Shown: piece after piece, positions 51,152-62,153 of the stretch
How positions within the stretch are numbered: the stretch's first letter is position 1
Layout of the letters: every line of letters begins with the position of its first letter
NCBI RefSeq assembly: GCF_030867145.1
Contig: NC_134414.1
Coordinates: forward strand, 127,918,465-127,982,464
Direction of reading: 5' to 3'
From: Opisthocomus hoazin
Taxonomy: Eukaryota > Chordata > Aves > Opisthocomiformes > Opisthocomidae
DNA: 64,000 bases
Notes under the pieces: model-generated
Told to the model about the DNA's origin: nothing
Database searches by the model: none
What the model saw: only the letters and a program-made list of their open reading frames with translations
Translations under genes and position numbers: made by a program

Positions 51152-54035
51152 GTGAGCTTAATTTTATATCAAAGGATTTGAAGCTTCTCTTTGTATCAGA
51201 GGGCAGGTTTATCAGTTGTCCTGGCCTTTTTCTCCAGTACTGCAGACTTCTTATTTTTAAATACTCCAATGTCACCTTTAAGGCATAGGAGGATAACTCA
51301 GCTGTGAAAATGACATTATTCACCAGCTGACAGTAAAGAGCTAGTTTGCTCATCTAGGGCTCCCATATCCTCCTGAACTTAATTAGTGTTCTCTCTCTAT
51401 TTGCTTTTGTTCAGTTGTTGTTCTTTTACAAACTTCTCTTGACTCCTTTTATACACACATACAATACTCACCTCCTGAATGTAAACACTAACTATTTTGC
51501 TTTCTAAAGAAGAACAACCAAAGATTCCTCCTGAGCAATTAAAGAAGTCAGAATCCTGTTTTACTTCCAGGTAAAACATATTATCTAAAATTCATTTCTA
51601 TTCCAAGATGATGTGCCACTAGATAGGTGTAATCATTCTTTGTGGATGCTACTTTCCAAGAAAAAGAGAATTCTTTTATTTATAATCTTGAATTTATTAA
51701 CAGAAATATGTTTAATACTCCAGAGGGCCTTCTTAAATTATGTGAAGTGGACAAAAAGTTTAAGTCTTATTCAGAAAACCTGACCTTAGCTTTAGCTTTG
51801 AAAAATACCGTGGCACTGAAGACTATCAAAAAATTAATACAGAAAGAATTTTGTTCACTTAAATTTTTTTTGTGAATTTTTGGGATGTTGTGAATACATT
51901 GTTTTCTTTGACATCAGGCTGGAAAATATGGTCTCAAACTTCTAACTGCAAAACCAGGGTTGTTATCTTTGAGTAAATCTCCACGTTTAGACGAATTGCT
52001 CTAGGAGGTGTATCTTGTGTCTTAGACAAATCACATCAACATGGTGATTTTTAAGAACTGTGAGAGAAGCAGTATTAGTCTATTAAAGGTCAGTTTTCCA
52101 GGCTCATGCAAACAGCACTTGCTGTCAAGAATATTCCACATACTTCACTGTGATGTGCTTTTCAAGGGTGAGGCCTGGTTTAGTAAGGAAATTAACTTGG
52201 GGTACTCTAGAATATTTTTTCCCATCTCTTTCTTCTACGGAAAAGAACTTGGTAACTCTTTCATGCTCACTGTTGCATGCTGAACATGTGATATTTAAGG
52301 ACTTAGATTTTTTTCTTGTCATCCCATATCTTCCTGGGACTTTCCACCAGTTCAGTGGATACTGTGTTCTCTAAGAAAATGGAAGCTTGGAACAGATTAG
52401 AGACATTCTTAAAATGCCATCTCGTGAAATCGGAAGATCAGTTGAGGTCTCTATTTCCACCTAAGTATACTAGCTGAGAGGAACCTACTTGGCTTCACAA
52501 ACAAAATGTGTAACCTCCATTTCTTAAGCTAGAGAGCACTTTTCATGAAATTAAACATCTTTGGAACCCCAAACACTTTTTTTCCCCTTCACTTTGTTTC
52601 TTTTCAAATTCTGATTGCAAATCTGAATCCAGTTTTTCAGAGTTTAGAGTTCAAGTAGTTTACTCTTAACTGTGAATGCTGATATGCTGACCTATTACTT
52701 GATGATGAAAATACTTTAAAATGAAGAAAAAAAGTCTGTAATGCATCAGTAAAATTGTCTGGAAACAGTCATCTTTACTTTTTAAAGTCTACCAGATTTC
52801 CTGTGCTTTTATTTTAATTGCATGTACTGATTAAGCATGTACATTCCCCTCCTAAAATCACTGAAGTTGTGCCTTCCTACTCATACAGTGCAACTTCGTA
52901 GTGAAGACTAAATTCTCCAACATGTATTTTCATCTTCGTCAGTTTTTCAGACTGAAACATAGTTTGTCAATATTTTTTGTCAATGCTTGATGAAAAATCA
53001 CTTGAATACATGTTGTGCTTACTGATATTTTTTCATATCTTGAAATCTGTAAAGAATTACAGTAGTCAGGAACTATCTTTGAGTTTGCTGTGGTGGTGAG
53101 AGACAACTTTGCAGCACAGTCAGTGCTGCATAGCACAGTGGTGATGAAATCCCTCTTGAGGAATATAAACTATAAAAGTTCAAAAGATTTTCCCACATCT
53201 TTCTTTTAAACTAAATTCCATGTTGGTTTTATTTTTGTGCATTGTCTCTCAGGATGTAATACCAAATGTTGATAGTACGATCAAAAGATTTCAGTTTCCG
53301 TTTTGTTTTCTTTGTCTTACCTTGTTAACAGATTTGCTGTCAACTGTTAGGGGTCCTCTGACAGAAAAACAGGAGGGAGAAAACAAAACTTATAAGTTTT
53401 TTCAGTCTGACCTCAGTAATATAAAAAATCTGGCATTGTGGCTGTTAACAGGCTGGCAAAGGTTCAGATAAAACTTTTTGGATATGCTATGAAGTAAGTT
53501 ACTGTAACCATCTGAGTCCGTTCTGCATCAGTTGCTGTTGACCAGACAGGAACCATGGATGTACCTTACAGCCCATTGTTTGCATGTCCTCGGTTATGGT
53601 TTATTAACCATGATGGCTTATTAGTTAGTAATTCTCTACACACTGATGAATATTTATTGTAGTTCTCAGCAGAAATATATTTTAAAGTGACTGCAGGGTT
53701 GCCTTATTCAGGATACAAAACAAAGCAATCTCTTTACATTTGAAAGACTATTCCATTCCATTTAAAAAGCAAAACAAAAAAAAATAAAAAGAGGAATATT
53801 CTGTCCCTCACTGCATCTACAAAGCAGAGTATTACAGCAAACTGCAGCAAAGCTGTGTGGTGCAAACACAGAGGTTCAAGGAAAACCTAGTAGCCTAAGG
53901 GGAAAGATGGCAGAATTACTAAAGCACCTTCACAGGTTAAATTACATTTAATTTCAAGTATTTCTAGTTATTGAAGAGAAGACAGAAAATGTGGCCTGTC
54001 CTGGGCTTCCAGAGTTAGTTGCATGTCCATCTACA

Positions 54036-54073
54036 GGCATAGATGCACAGAGGTGGCATAGATGCACAGAGGT
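54036..54073 (+). repeat. 19-base tandem duplication
   Basis: The unit GGCATAGATGCACAGAGGT occurs twice without a mismatch, followed by a partial third unit starting AGCATAGACG. The flanks share GTCCATCTA, so the block sits between short direct repeats. Confidence 0.9.
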
Positions 54074-57000
54074 AGCATAGACGTCCATCTATGGATTATT
54101 TGTAGCCTGGGAGCCGCGCCCTGGTGCACCGGAGCTGAATCTGCTCCCATTTCCTACCGAGTCCCTCTGCACCCAGGTTCTCAGAGGGAATGTGATGCTT
54201 TCTGTGCTGTGAATTCCTATGCCTGTTCGCTTAGCACTAATCTTGCCACTTAGATAATCCCAGACTCTATCTAACCCAGCAAAGACTGACAGATTAGAGG
54301 CAATTACTGCTGTCAAATCAATTTATGATTTATTTGTTAAATGTAAGATTTCTTTTCAAGGCCAGTGGTGCTAAGCATTTTATGTATGTTCTTCAACTTG
54401 AGCCTGTATAATCACTTTACAAATATAATTGATAAATGTTTTCATTAATACCTTTTGGTGAATTTTATAATATTTAATATCCTTCGGAAGGAGGAACAAC
54501 TTTTATTTACCCTATCTCTTTTTCCCACTTGGAGGGAGGGAAGGAGGTAGTTGCCTTTGGCATTTTCTTTAAGATAAAGTAGTGTCTGTGTTGCATAAGA
54601 GCCCCAGAAAGACAATGAAGTCACCTCAATACTTTATAAAGGGCTTCACTGATTATAAAGAATATTAAGTAACCTTACCAAGCATCTAATGACATTTATG
54701 AGAATCATTGCAAATTAATTATTAATAATAATGAAAACAGTAGAAGAGCAAGAATTATGGGTTAATTTCCATCTACTAATCTCCTCAGTGTAGGCTATCA
54801 CAACTCTTTCTGATTTTTGTTCTCTTATTAGCTGATATCAGTAGAACCCTGTGTTTGTCCCTGTATGCTTCATGACTTTGGTAGCAGACAGATTTCTGCA
54901 TATGTATTTTTTTGTCACTTAAGAAAACAGATATAGGACATAACACAGTAATAAGCCACTAATTTACAGGTTTATTACTGTGTATTCAGAGAGGCATATT
55001 TTCACATACAAGGACACTGAGAAGCTTACAGGCAAATTAAAACAGAAAGGGCCCTAATAAGGAATCACTAAGATTGTGTGAAAAAATGATGGGAAGATGC
55101 AAATAGAAACTGCACATAAAAATAATTTACATCAATGCTTTTATGATAAATGTGCAAATTACCAATAAACTGGGTTCGCCTGCATTGTACCCAGACAACC
55201 ATCTAAGACAGGACTTTCGAAATAGTGTCCTTTTTTCCAAAATGTTTGCTCTTCATTTGTTCAGTCTGACCACCAGCTGGATAAAGATAAGCCAATTAAA
55301 TGCTCTTTGCATCGTGTCTGGTATACAAAAATAGCCATACTTCAGGTCAGGTCAAAAGTACTTCTGGTTCACTCTCCTATCTCTGGCAATATCCAGAAAC
55401 GTGTGCCTAGGAAACGGGTACCCCTCCATTACTATCTCTGCTTCCAGCAGCCTGTGGCCACTCAATCAAATAACCAGTTCAATAAATGGGTTTGATGGGC
55501 TTTTCCTCCATTAAATTTACTAATTGATTTTTGAACTCATATTTACTTTTAGCCTCCATACCACCTTGTGGTAATCAGTTGCACAGTACAATTACACAAA
55601 CATTCTTTTTTTTATTCCTAAAGAAATCTGAGTGATCCTCTCTCAAATTATTTTGGAGGAATATTTAAAAAAATTCCAGAAAGGCTGTCTTGAGGTTAAA
55701 GGAAAATAAGACTTTTCAGTTCCGTGACCTGCAATTTTTATGATCACAGTTAAGATCGTTACCTGTCACTACAGCAAAGAGATCAGATAAAAATTCTAAA
55801 TGATGATGTCTTCCCGCATCCTTAAAGTCCAAGCATCTTATTCCTGTGGATTGCAGAGACTGATGATGCTAATATATAACACTGAGAGAGATTTAGTGAG
55901 AATTTTGCTATGGGGAAAAAGCTGGGGTCAGAGTTTAGTCCCTTGAAGCTTCTCCATAAAACAGCTGTTAATCTCTCTGTCCTGATATCGTTGTCTTCAT
56001 TGTCTGCAATTTTTATCTTTCAAATGCTTCATTACATTTTCCTCTATATTTCACAGCTTCATGCATAGAAACTTGAAACTTCCTAGATAAAGATTGCCAG
56101 AGCCTCCAAGGCCTTTATTTTATAACCTGCATTAGTAGCATTGAGTCACCTCCATTACATACGATGGCGCCATCTGGTACAATGATGAGAGGCTCCAGGT
56201 TACCTGGCTTTTTTTCCCCAGTCATGTTCAGAGGAAACTAAGCACATGGTATGTATTTGATAAAGGCACTACTCGGGCAATAGGTTTCTGTGTACACCTG
56301 TTGATGCTGGATTTAAGTCTTTGGAATTAAATTCTGGTTTTCACTCTGATCCATAAGTTCAGCTTCTTCTTTCCTGGCCTCACACTTCTTTTATGGCAGA
56401 ATTTTTTTTTTTTCAACCTTTCTTGAAGTGCTTTATATTCTCAAAGTCCTGTCAGTCTCTCTCCTATGTGTTTCTTTTCCTCTTCTAGCTGCTTTCCCTC
56501 CCCTTTATATTACATTGCCCGCAGACCTACAATGCCAGTTCTTCACTACTTCTGCATTCTCCGTCATTCTGCTTCTGGACTTTGCTTGTAAGGTCATACA
56601 TGTGAAGAAATATAATCCCCAACTAACCTGGATGCACAGATATGATAAGTCTGAGGAAAACCATGCTTTAGCTAGAGAAGTATCTTTTCCTCAGAGTGAA
56701 ACCAAGGATAGTATTAAATTGCTAAAAAGAACAGTGTTGCCAGCATAGCGCTTCTAATCTGTGTCTTCTGCAACACTATAATCCCCCAGTAAAGCTGTGC
56801 TAACAGGGACATGGCCTACATGGACTCCTTTAAAAGCAGCTTCTCCTACTTGAACTTTATTCTAGCTTCCATGTTTCCATTTTATTCTGGGCTAGTGTAC
56901 TGCTGCTTCAAGTCTTCTGGGTGTTCTCTCTTAGTTCTTTTTGAGTTATAACCTTCAATGATAAGCACGTCGTGTTTGTTCATATGCTGATTTAGTCAAA

Positions 57001-58273
57001 TGCTGCAGTGTAAAATGTAAGTTTTTTTTCAGATTCCTCAAACGGATGATTAAAATGTGGATTTCTCTGGCATTTTAACCTTGTCTTCTGTAAGGACAAT
57101 AACAGGGTTAGGAGATTCTTCCATGCCATATGAAAGAAATATGCATGTCTTCATGGACTGAGATAGCTTAGTCTTTGATACACACATTTATGCTGTCACA
57201 TTTTTCATAAGTACATTTGAAAATGAAAATGTAAAAAAAATAATTGTACTCCTGTATTTTCAAAAAAAAAATTGCCTATGCCTTCTGAAAGTTGAAATCT
57301 TTGATTCTTCCTTTGAACACCATTGTTATTTCTGAAAAAAATGGAAGTCTGAGTAACATTTGAGTTTTAAAACATTCCCTCTTTTTGTTGAACAAGAAAT
57401 TTGGTAGGTATACACTTGGAAAATTCTGTGTTGGCGTTTTCAACCACTAGCTATTGAAAATTTATATTTGATGAACAAAGGTAAAAGACTGAAGATTGCT
57501 ACTTCAAACTACCTTTTTTTTGCTTGCCATTCTTGGTTATTACAAATACAGCATTCTATGCCTGCTAGTGATATTTTGAAGTGGAGTTTTTCCAAATACC
57601 AAATTCACGTTTCAGATTTATTCTGGTGTTGTTCAGCGTTTTATGTAGTTAACCCCTGCTGCTTCTCAGTATTGAAGGCCTTGATCCTATAACTGACAGC
57701 ATGTTACCAGACAGCTATTGTTGCCCTGGGCAGATGGTTGAAAGGGGTGCAAGAAAAGACTAGAGATTAGGAAAATCACCTTTTAAAGATAGCTAGCGTA
57801 TATGTGGCTATAGAAGTCCTCCAGGCGTTCAGGTGTGTTTTTTTTCCCTTCTCTCCCTCCTCAGCAGCATTGCCCTGGCTGGCTGCAGACTCCGGTTTAT
57901 GAAATGTATTTGTAAACACGTGCTGAAAGCCTGTTCCAGTCACAGCCCAGCTTGTTCCAGCCCTGTCACCTTTTGCAGTGAAGACTTGTACCTATTTCTC
58001 AGAAATATTTTGAAATTCTGTTCTTACAGGACTAGTGTGTCCCAACTCCTTATTTGCCTAAAGAATTAAATAGAGCTCAAAACACTGAATGGCCACGTGA
58101 GTCTGCATGCTGTGACATACAGCCTGCCTTAAACTCTGTGCTGCAGCTTGCCTGGGTTCAGTTACTCCACCCTCACTGCGCACACCCAACGGACACACCA
58201 CTGCTCATCCCTCGTGTCACCTGAAAACCAGGTTTTGTGACGTGTCCAAAAGTACCATTCTGTTTTTTTGCAG

Positions 58274-58471
58274 ATTTGAGAAGAAATTTGTCTCTCACGA
58301 CTGTCGATACCGCTTTTGCAGCTGAACGTTGGCCCAGAGGAAAATTCAGCTCGTGGGGCTGTACGGCGCTCTGGGGCAGCCGGACTGCGTTCTGCTCTGC
58401 CGAGCAAGGCAGAAACGCTTCTCGGGTAGTGCTCGCTTTTCCTCTTGTGAGGCACCACCAGAGTGCCATCG
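58274..58471 (+). other. CpG-rich candidate exon 1.1 kb upstream of the GCAP gene
   Basis: This is part of a CpG-rich patch (58,179-58,471, 18 CpGs in 293 bases). It has an acceptor with an unbroken T tract (CTGTTTTTTTGCAG) and a GTGAGA donor at 58,472. One frame (two bases plus 65 codons plus one base) is open across the whole segment, including NLSLTTVDTAFAAERW. No family is recognised. It could be a non-coding or 5' untranslated exon, a small CpG island, or an inserted GC-rich sequence. Confidence 0.25.
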
Positions 58472-59311
58472 GTGAGACAACACCTTTACAGTAGACTTAA
58501 GTGTAACAATTGTATTTTTACATTCCAACAGTTTAGTGTCTAACTACTGCGTGCCATATTATATGCTGTAAGGCTTAAATGCTATAAAACTGTAAACTGC
58601 TATGTACCACTATACAGCACAGACATTATGACATTACACTACAAGTTTCCACAGAAATTTAAATTGGCAAAAGAAGCAGTCCTGCACACCCTCTACTGCT
58701 GGCCCCCCTTTTCCACACCCGCTCAGTCTGTTCTCTTGTACCACCCAAGGTTTTCTGAGACTAGGCAACGCAAAATCTAAACGCTGTTGTCTAAAGCTAA
58801 CTGTATTTGTGAGATCTAAATTTTACTGCAAGCTTGTGCCTGGATCTGTTCTTAAAGCTGTTCCCAAGTGCAACCACAAACGCTCCTGCTGGCCTAAGGG
58901 AAGGGAAAGCATGGGACTGAATGAGCAGTGGGGGAGCAGTTTTTAGGACATCATTGGCTTATGTAAGACTCGGATCCTTGTAGAACTTCTGTCTAAAGAC
59001 ATTGGCAAGCTTTTTGTGCTTAGTTATAGATGCTTTAGTTCTTTTCAGGCTATCCAAGTCAAATCATGTTGCAGTTTTGGCCTGCAAGGTAAGATTTGGA
59101 CCACAGTACACACAGAAGTAATACTACAAAGCAGCTGCACAAAAGGCATCCAAATATAAAAATGAGGCTGAAGGTTTAGTTAAAATCTTGTGAATTATTA
59201 AAACAAAGGTTTAGAAACTACTCTCAAAGACCCTGCATGTTGTTTATTCAATATTCATCCAGTTTACTTAGTTTTAGCACCACGGATGCCAACGCAAGGT
59301 AAGAATCAGCA

Positions 59312-59434
59312 TAATCGGTCCTCATGCCCTGCTGAGGCTTTGCAAACTGACTGTGCAGAAAGACTGTAATCAGCTGATAAAACCATGAGGCACTAAAACC
59401 CGGGTGCCAGCAGTCTTGCTAGGGTGCTATATTT
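59312..59434 (+). promoter_or_regulatory. Possible proximal promoter of the GCAP gene
   Basis: Within 270 bases upstream of the chosen start codon there are two TAATC cores (59,312 and 59,367), a TGCTGA NRL-like half-site (59,330), a CAGCTG E-box (59,371) and a TATATTT element (59,428). CRX binds TAATC-type sites and NRL binds TGCTGA-type sites in photoreceptor promoters, which would suit this gene. Each motif is short and common by chance, and the transcription start is not visible; an untranslated upstream exon is also possible. Confidence 0.2.
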
Positions 59435-59580
59435 ACTGAGTCTATATTGGTAGTGATCTGTAAGCGGCTTAAAGTAGCTCTCAAAGGCAGAATTGATGTT
59501 TCAATGATCACTGCTGGGAAGCAAGAATGAACTTTTGGATGAATAAATACTGAAAAAGGTTACCTGGTATGTTTGATGCT

Positions 59581-59772
59581 ATGGGTGCTGCTGGATCGGC
59601 GGATGACATTAATGCTATGGAAATTCACCATTGGTACACAAAATTTATGAAAGAGTGCCCATCTGGACAGCTTTGTCTGCATGAATTTAAACACGTCCTG
59701 GATCTACATGGACTTACTCCAGAAGCTAACAGCTACGTTGAACAAGTATTTCACACATTTGACATGAATAAG
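59581..59772 (+). CDS. GUCA1C: Guanylate cyclase-activating protein, first coding exon (GUCA1C/GCAP3-like)
   Basis: Neuronal calcium-sensor family protein that, in photoreceptors, activates retinal membrane guanylate cyclase when calcium falls and so helps recovery from the light response. Seen: 64 codons beginning Met-Gly-Ala-Ala-Gly-Ser, a consensus for N-myristoylation. Residues 16-31 hold the family signature HHWYTKFMKECPSGQL, the degenerate first EF-hand that lacks calcium ligands. LHEFK and the GL-x(3)-AN-x(3)-EQVF-x-TFD stretch follow. The frame ends after DMNK, the start of the second EF-hand loop, directly at a GTAAGA donor (59,773), so the exon ends in phase 0. An in-frame ATG lies four codons upstream (59,569) and a stop at 59,551. 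I chose 59,581 because only it places Gly at position 2; its context has G at -3 and +4. The LHEFK and EAN residues favour GUCA1C over GUCA1A or GUCA1B. Later exons were not found before 64,000, so the gene is partial here. The family is near certain, the paralogue likely. Confidence 0.82.
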
Positions 59773-60614
59773 GTAAGAATTCGTGCTGAACTTCCTGGCT
59801 TTCTTATGGCTGTATCATTTGATGCATTCAGGGACTTGTCTCAGAGGGCTGGCAGTGCTCACTATTCAGAGGTAATGGAAGTGATTTAGAGGTGATGCAA
59901 TAGAAAACTATGGGCAAATTAACATGAGTGGCAGGCAAACAATTTTGAATGTTCTGTTCCCAGTACATTTTGCCATTTTGAAAATTGTACACAGTCATTC
60001 TAATACAGATTGAGTAGTTTCTCATCTTTGAAACTCGGATTCTTCTTATTATTTTCAGTGTGTGTTTATAATTGGAAGTTTTATTTATATAACTCTGCTT
60101 GAAAAATGTATTTTAAAGCAGTAAGTGTTTGGCTGGATCCATAGGTATTAATGCTATAAGAACATGCAACATAGGCACAATATGATTCCTTCTGTGACTG
60201 TATTCATTACGAGCACCTTCTATGGCTTAGTTTGGTACCAGTCAATCCCCCTTTTCCAAAGACACATCTGTCTGTTTTTGACCCATCAACTCATTTTTAC
60301 TGCTTAACATCTTAGGTCATTCGAAAGGAATCCAGCAGCTGTTACTCGCTTTGATGTCTTGCGTTCTTCCAGCTCGGTGTTCATACAGGTTCCTTCTAGC
60401 CATGAGATCCATCCAGAAGACTGTGCCTTGTTAGTTTTAACCTGAAGCCAAAATAACACTTTTTGTGAAATGTTACAAAAGAAGTGGAAAGTCATCTGTA
60501 ATTCCTACCGAAGTGTTTGTCCTTGACTGAAATAAGGTTTAGGCTGGGTTGTCAACACTGCACAAAGTCTGCTTCCAGCTAATAGAACAGATGGGCCCAT
60601 CATGGTATAAAAAC

Positions 60615-60636
60615 TTTTTTTTTTAAAAAAAAAAAA
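60615..60636. repeat. T10-A12 self-complementary tract
   Basis: Ten T directly followed by twelve A form a perfect 20-base palindromic core within the GCAP first intron. Confidence 0.9.
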
Positions 60637-62104
60637 GTGTATTAGTGTTCTCTATCCATGCCATTGATCTCAATGAATTTAGAGATGTAATGAAAAATGT
60701 GTTATTACATTACATGAATTACTTTAGTGGCCAGAATAAAACTGGTTCAAATTGTAGCCAGAACTACTCCAGACAGTTTCAATTTCCAGGAATGGCCTTT
60801 CTGTTCTTTATTATGAAATTAATTATATTTGTTTCAAAAAATGCTGAGAGTATTTTGTACTTTGTGTGTTTTTATATCCAAGCTTCACTTTCTTGTATGG
60901 TGCCCAGTAGACTAAGAATTCTCAGAGTCAGTACCTTTATTACACCATTTTCTTATTATGTGTATTTCCACACATACACACCCAATTCAGCTTGATTTTT
61001 TGGTATTATATAATTATTATCTACATAATCTTCAAGGACTGTTCCTATAATATCGGGCTTGTCACATGCTCTTTTCTTCGCCCTGCCAATTACCAGATGG
61101 TTAAACATACTGGAATTTGATTAAGTAGCATCACCTAACTCAATAAATGTGCTAGTTACAGACGATGAGCAAACTTTTAGTCCATAAACATGGAATTTGA
61201 CTGGCAGAAATTGTCAACTTACTGTGTTCTTTTCAATTAATAAATCAATGCATTAGTTCCCCAGTAAAGCTTTATCACTGCTAACTTTCTTGGGTAACAC
61301 ACATAGACAGTGTCTTAGCTTATCTAAGAGCGTTTTCAGTTTAACTTTGATGTTTACTGCAAAAAGCCTTCGATGTTTCAGTGCTCTTGAAAAATATTTG
61401 GAAATATTTCCAAAATTTATTTTAGACAAATATTTTCAAAGCGACTAGTGACTCAAGGATGTTTCAGAAAACTGAGCCTGTAGCTGGTTTTAGTTACTCT
61501 TTAGAAAACTGGACCATGAAATAAACATCTCTGAAAATCAGGATTCTGTCAAGGTTATAGCATACCAGTGCAGGACCAGCCTCAGTGTTTGCCATGAGAT
61601 AACTGAGAATGTGGAGAGGGAATAAGAACGTACCCTTCAAATAGTTTTGCATCAACAGAAATGCCTAGGAGAACGTGCCACTACTGCTGATATTGGTCTA
61701 TATATTTGCAAATAACTACTGCATCCAGTACAGGCAGAGAGTGCAGAATAAATTAGATACAAACCTTCAGGGCACAGTTGCTCTTCACCACCATACCCCA
61801 TTCAGATTTCTCTACTTTTTGTAGTCTTTGTAATGTCATGTCTAATCAAAACTGTAGCAGTTTTCTTCACTTGTTTGTATTACTTATAGTATTGAGAATG
61901 TGCATATGGACACTGACATTTGCTTTTTATATACTTCAAGCATTATAATACAATATGTTACAGCTGTGAAGCATACTTTTCTATATCTAGGTTATTTAGA
62001 GTACCTTTCCATAAGGAAAAAAATATATTGCAGAAGCAGCTAGTCACCCTGCTTGAAGACAAGCCTTAGGTGAACCTGGAACCTGTGTAAACAGGGAAAG
62101 AGCT

Positions 62105-62153
62105 CCAAACCAAAAAGGTGGGGAGCTTTTTGGGTTTTTTGGCTTTGGTTTGG
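62105..62153. repeat. Small inverted repeat
   Basis: CCAAACCAAA at 62,105-62,114 is the exact reverse complement of TTTGGTTTGG at 62,144-62,153. The loop of about 29 bases is G/T-rich. Confidence 0.6.

Larger units (their letters stand above)
50561..59580. other. Upstream flank of the GCAP gene, no confident gene
   Basis: Unique AT-rich DNA. It contains the 19-base tandem duplication near 54.04 kb and the CpG-rich patch at 58.2-58.5 kb. ORFs such as the one at 56,428-56,748 (106 codons) have non-coding character. If MORC1 is present, its 3' end should lie here or further left; no convincing C-terminal exon was found. Confidence 0.5.

Noticed and set aside
53332..53471. Possible terminal exon reading ENKTYKFFQSDLSNIKNLAL, considered as the MORC1 C terminus
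   Set aside because: Similarity to the human C-terminal coiled coil is limited to scattered residues and needs a gap; this is below what chance would give in a search of this size.
56428..56748. 106-codon ORF with a hydrophobic N terminus resembling a signal peptide
   Set aside because: The hydrophobicity comes from a T/C-rich tract; no family match and no promoter or splice evidence.
60645..60995. 116-codon ORF inside the GCAP intron, checked as a possible second GCAP exon
   Set aside because: It lacks any EF-hand loop pattern, and its AT-rich composition is typical of intron.
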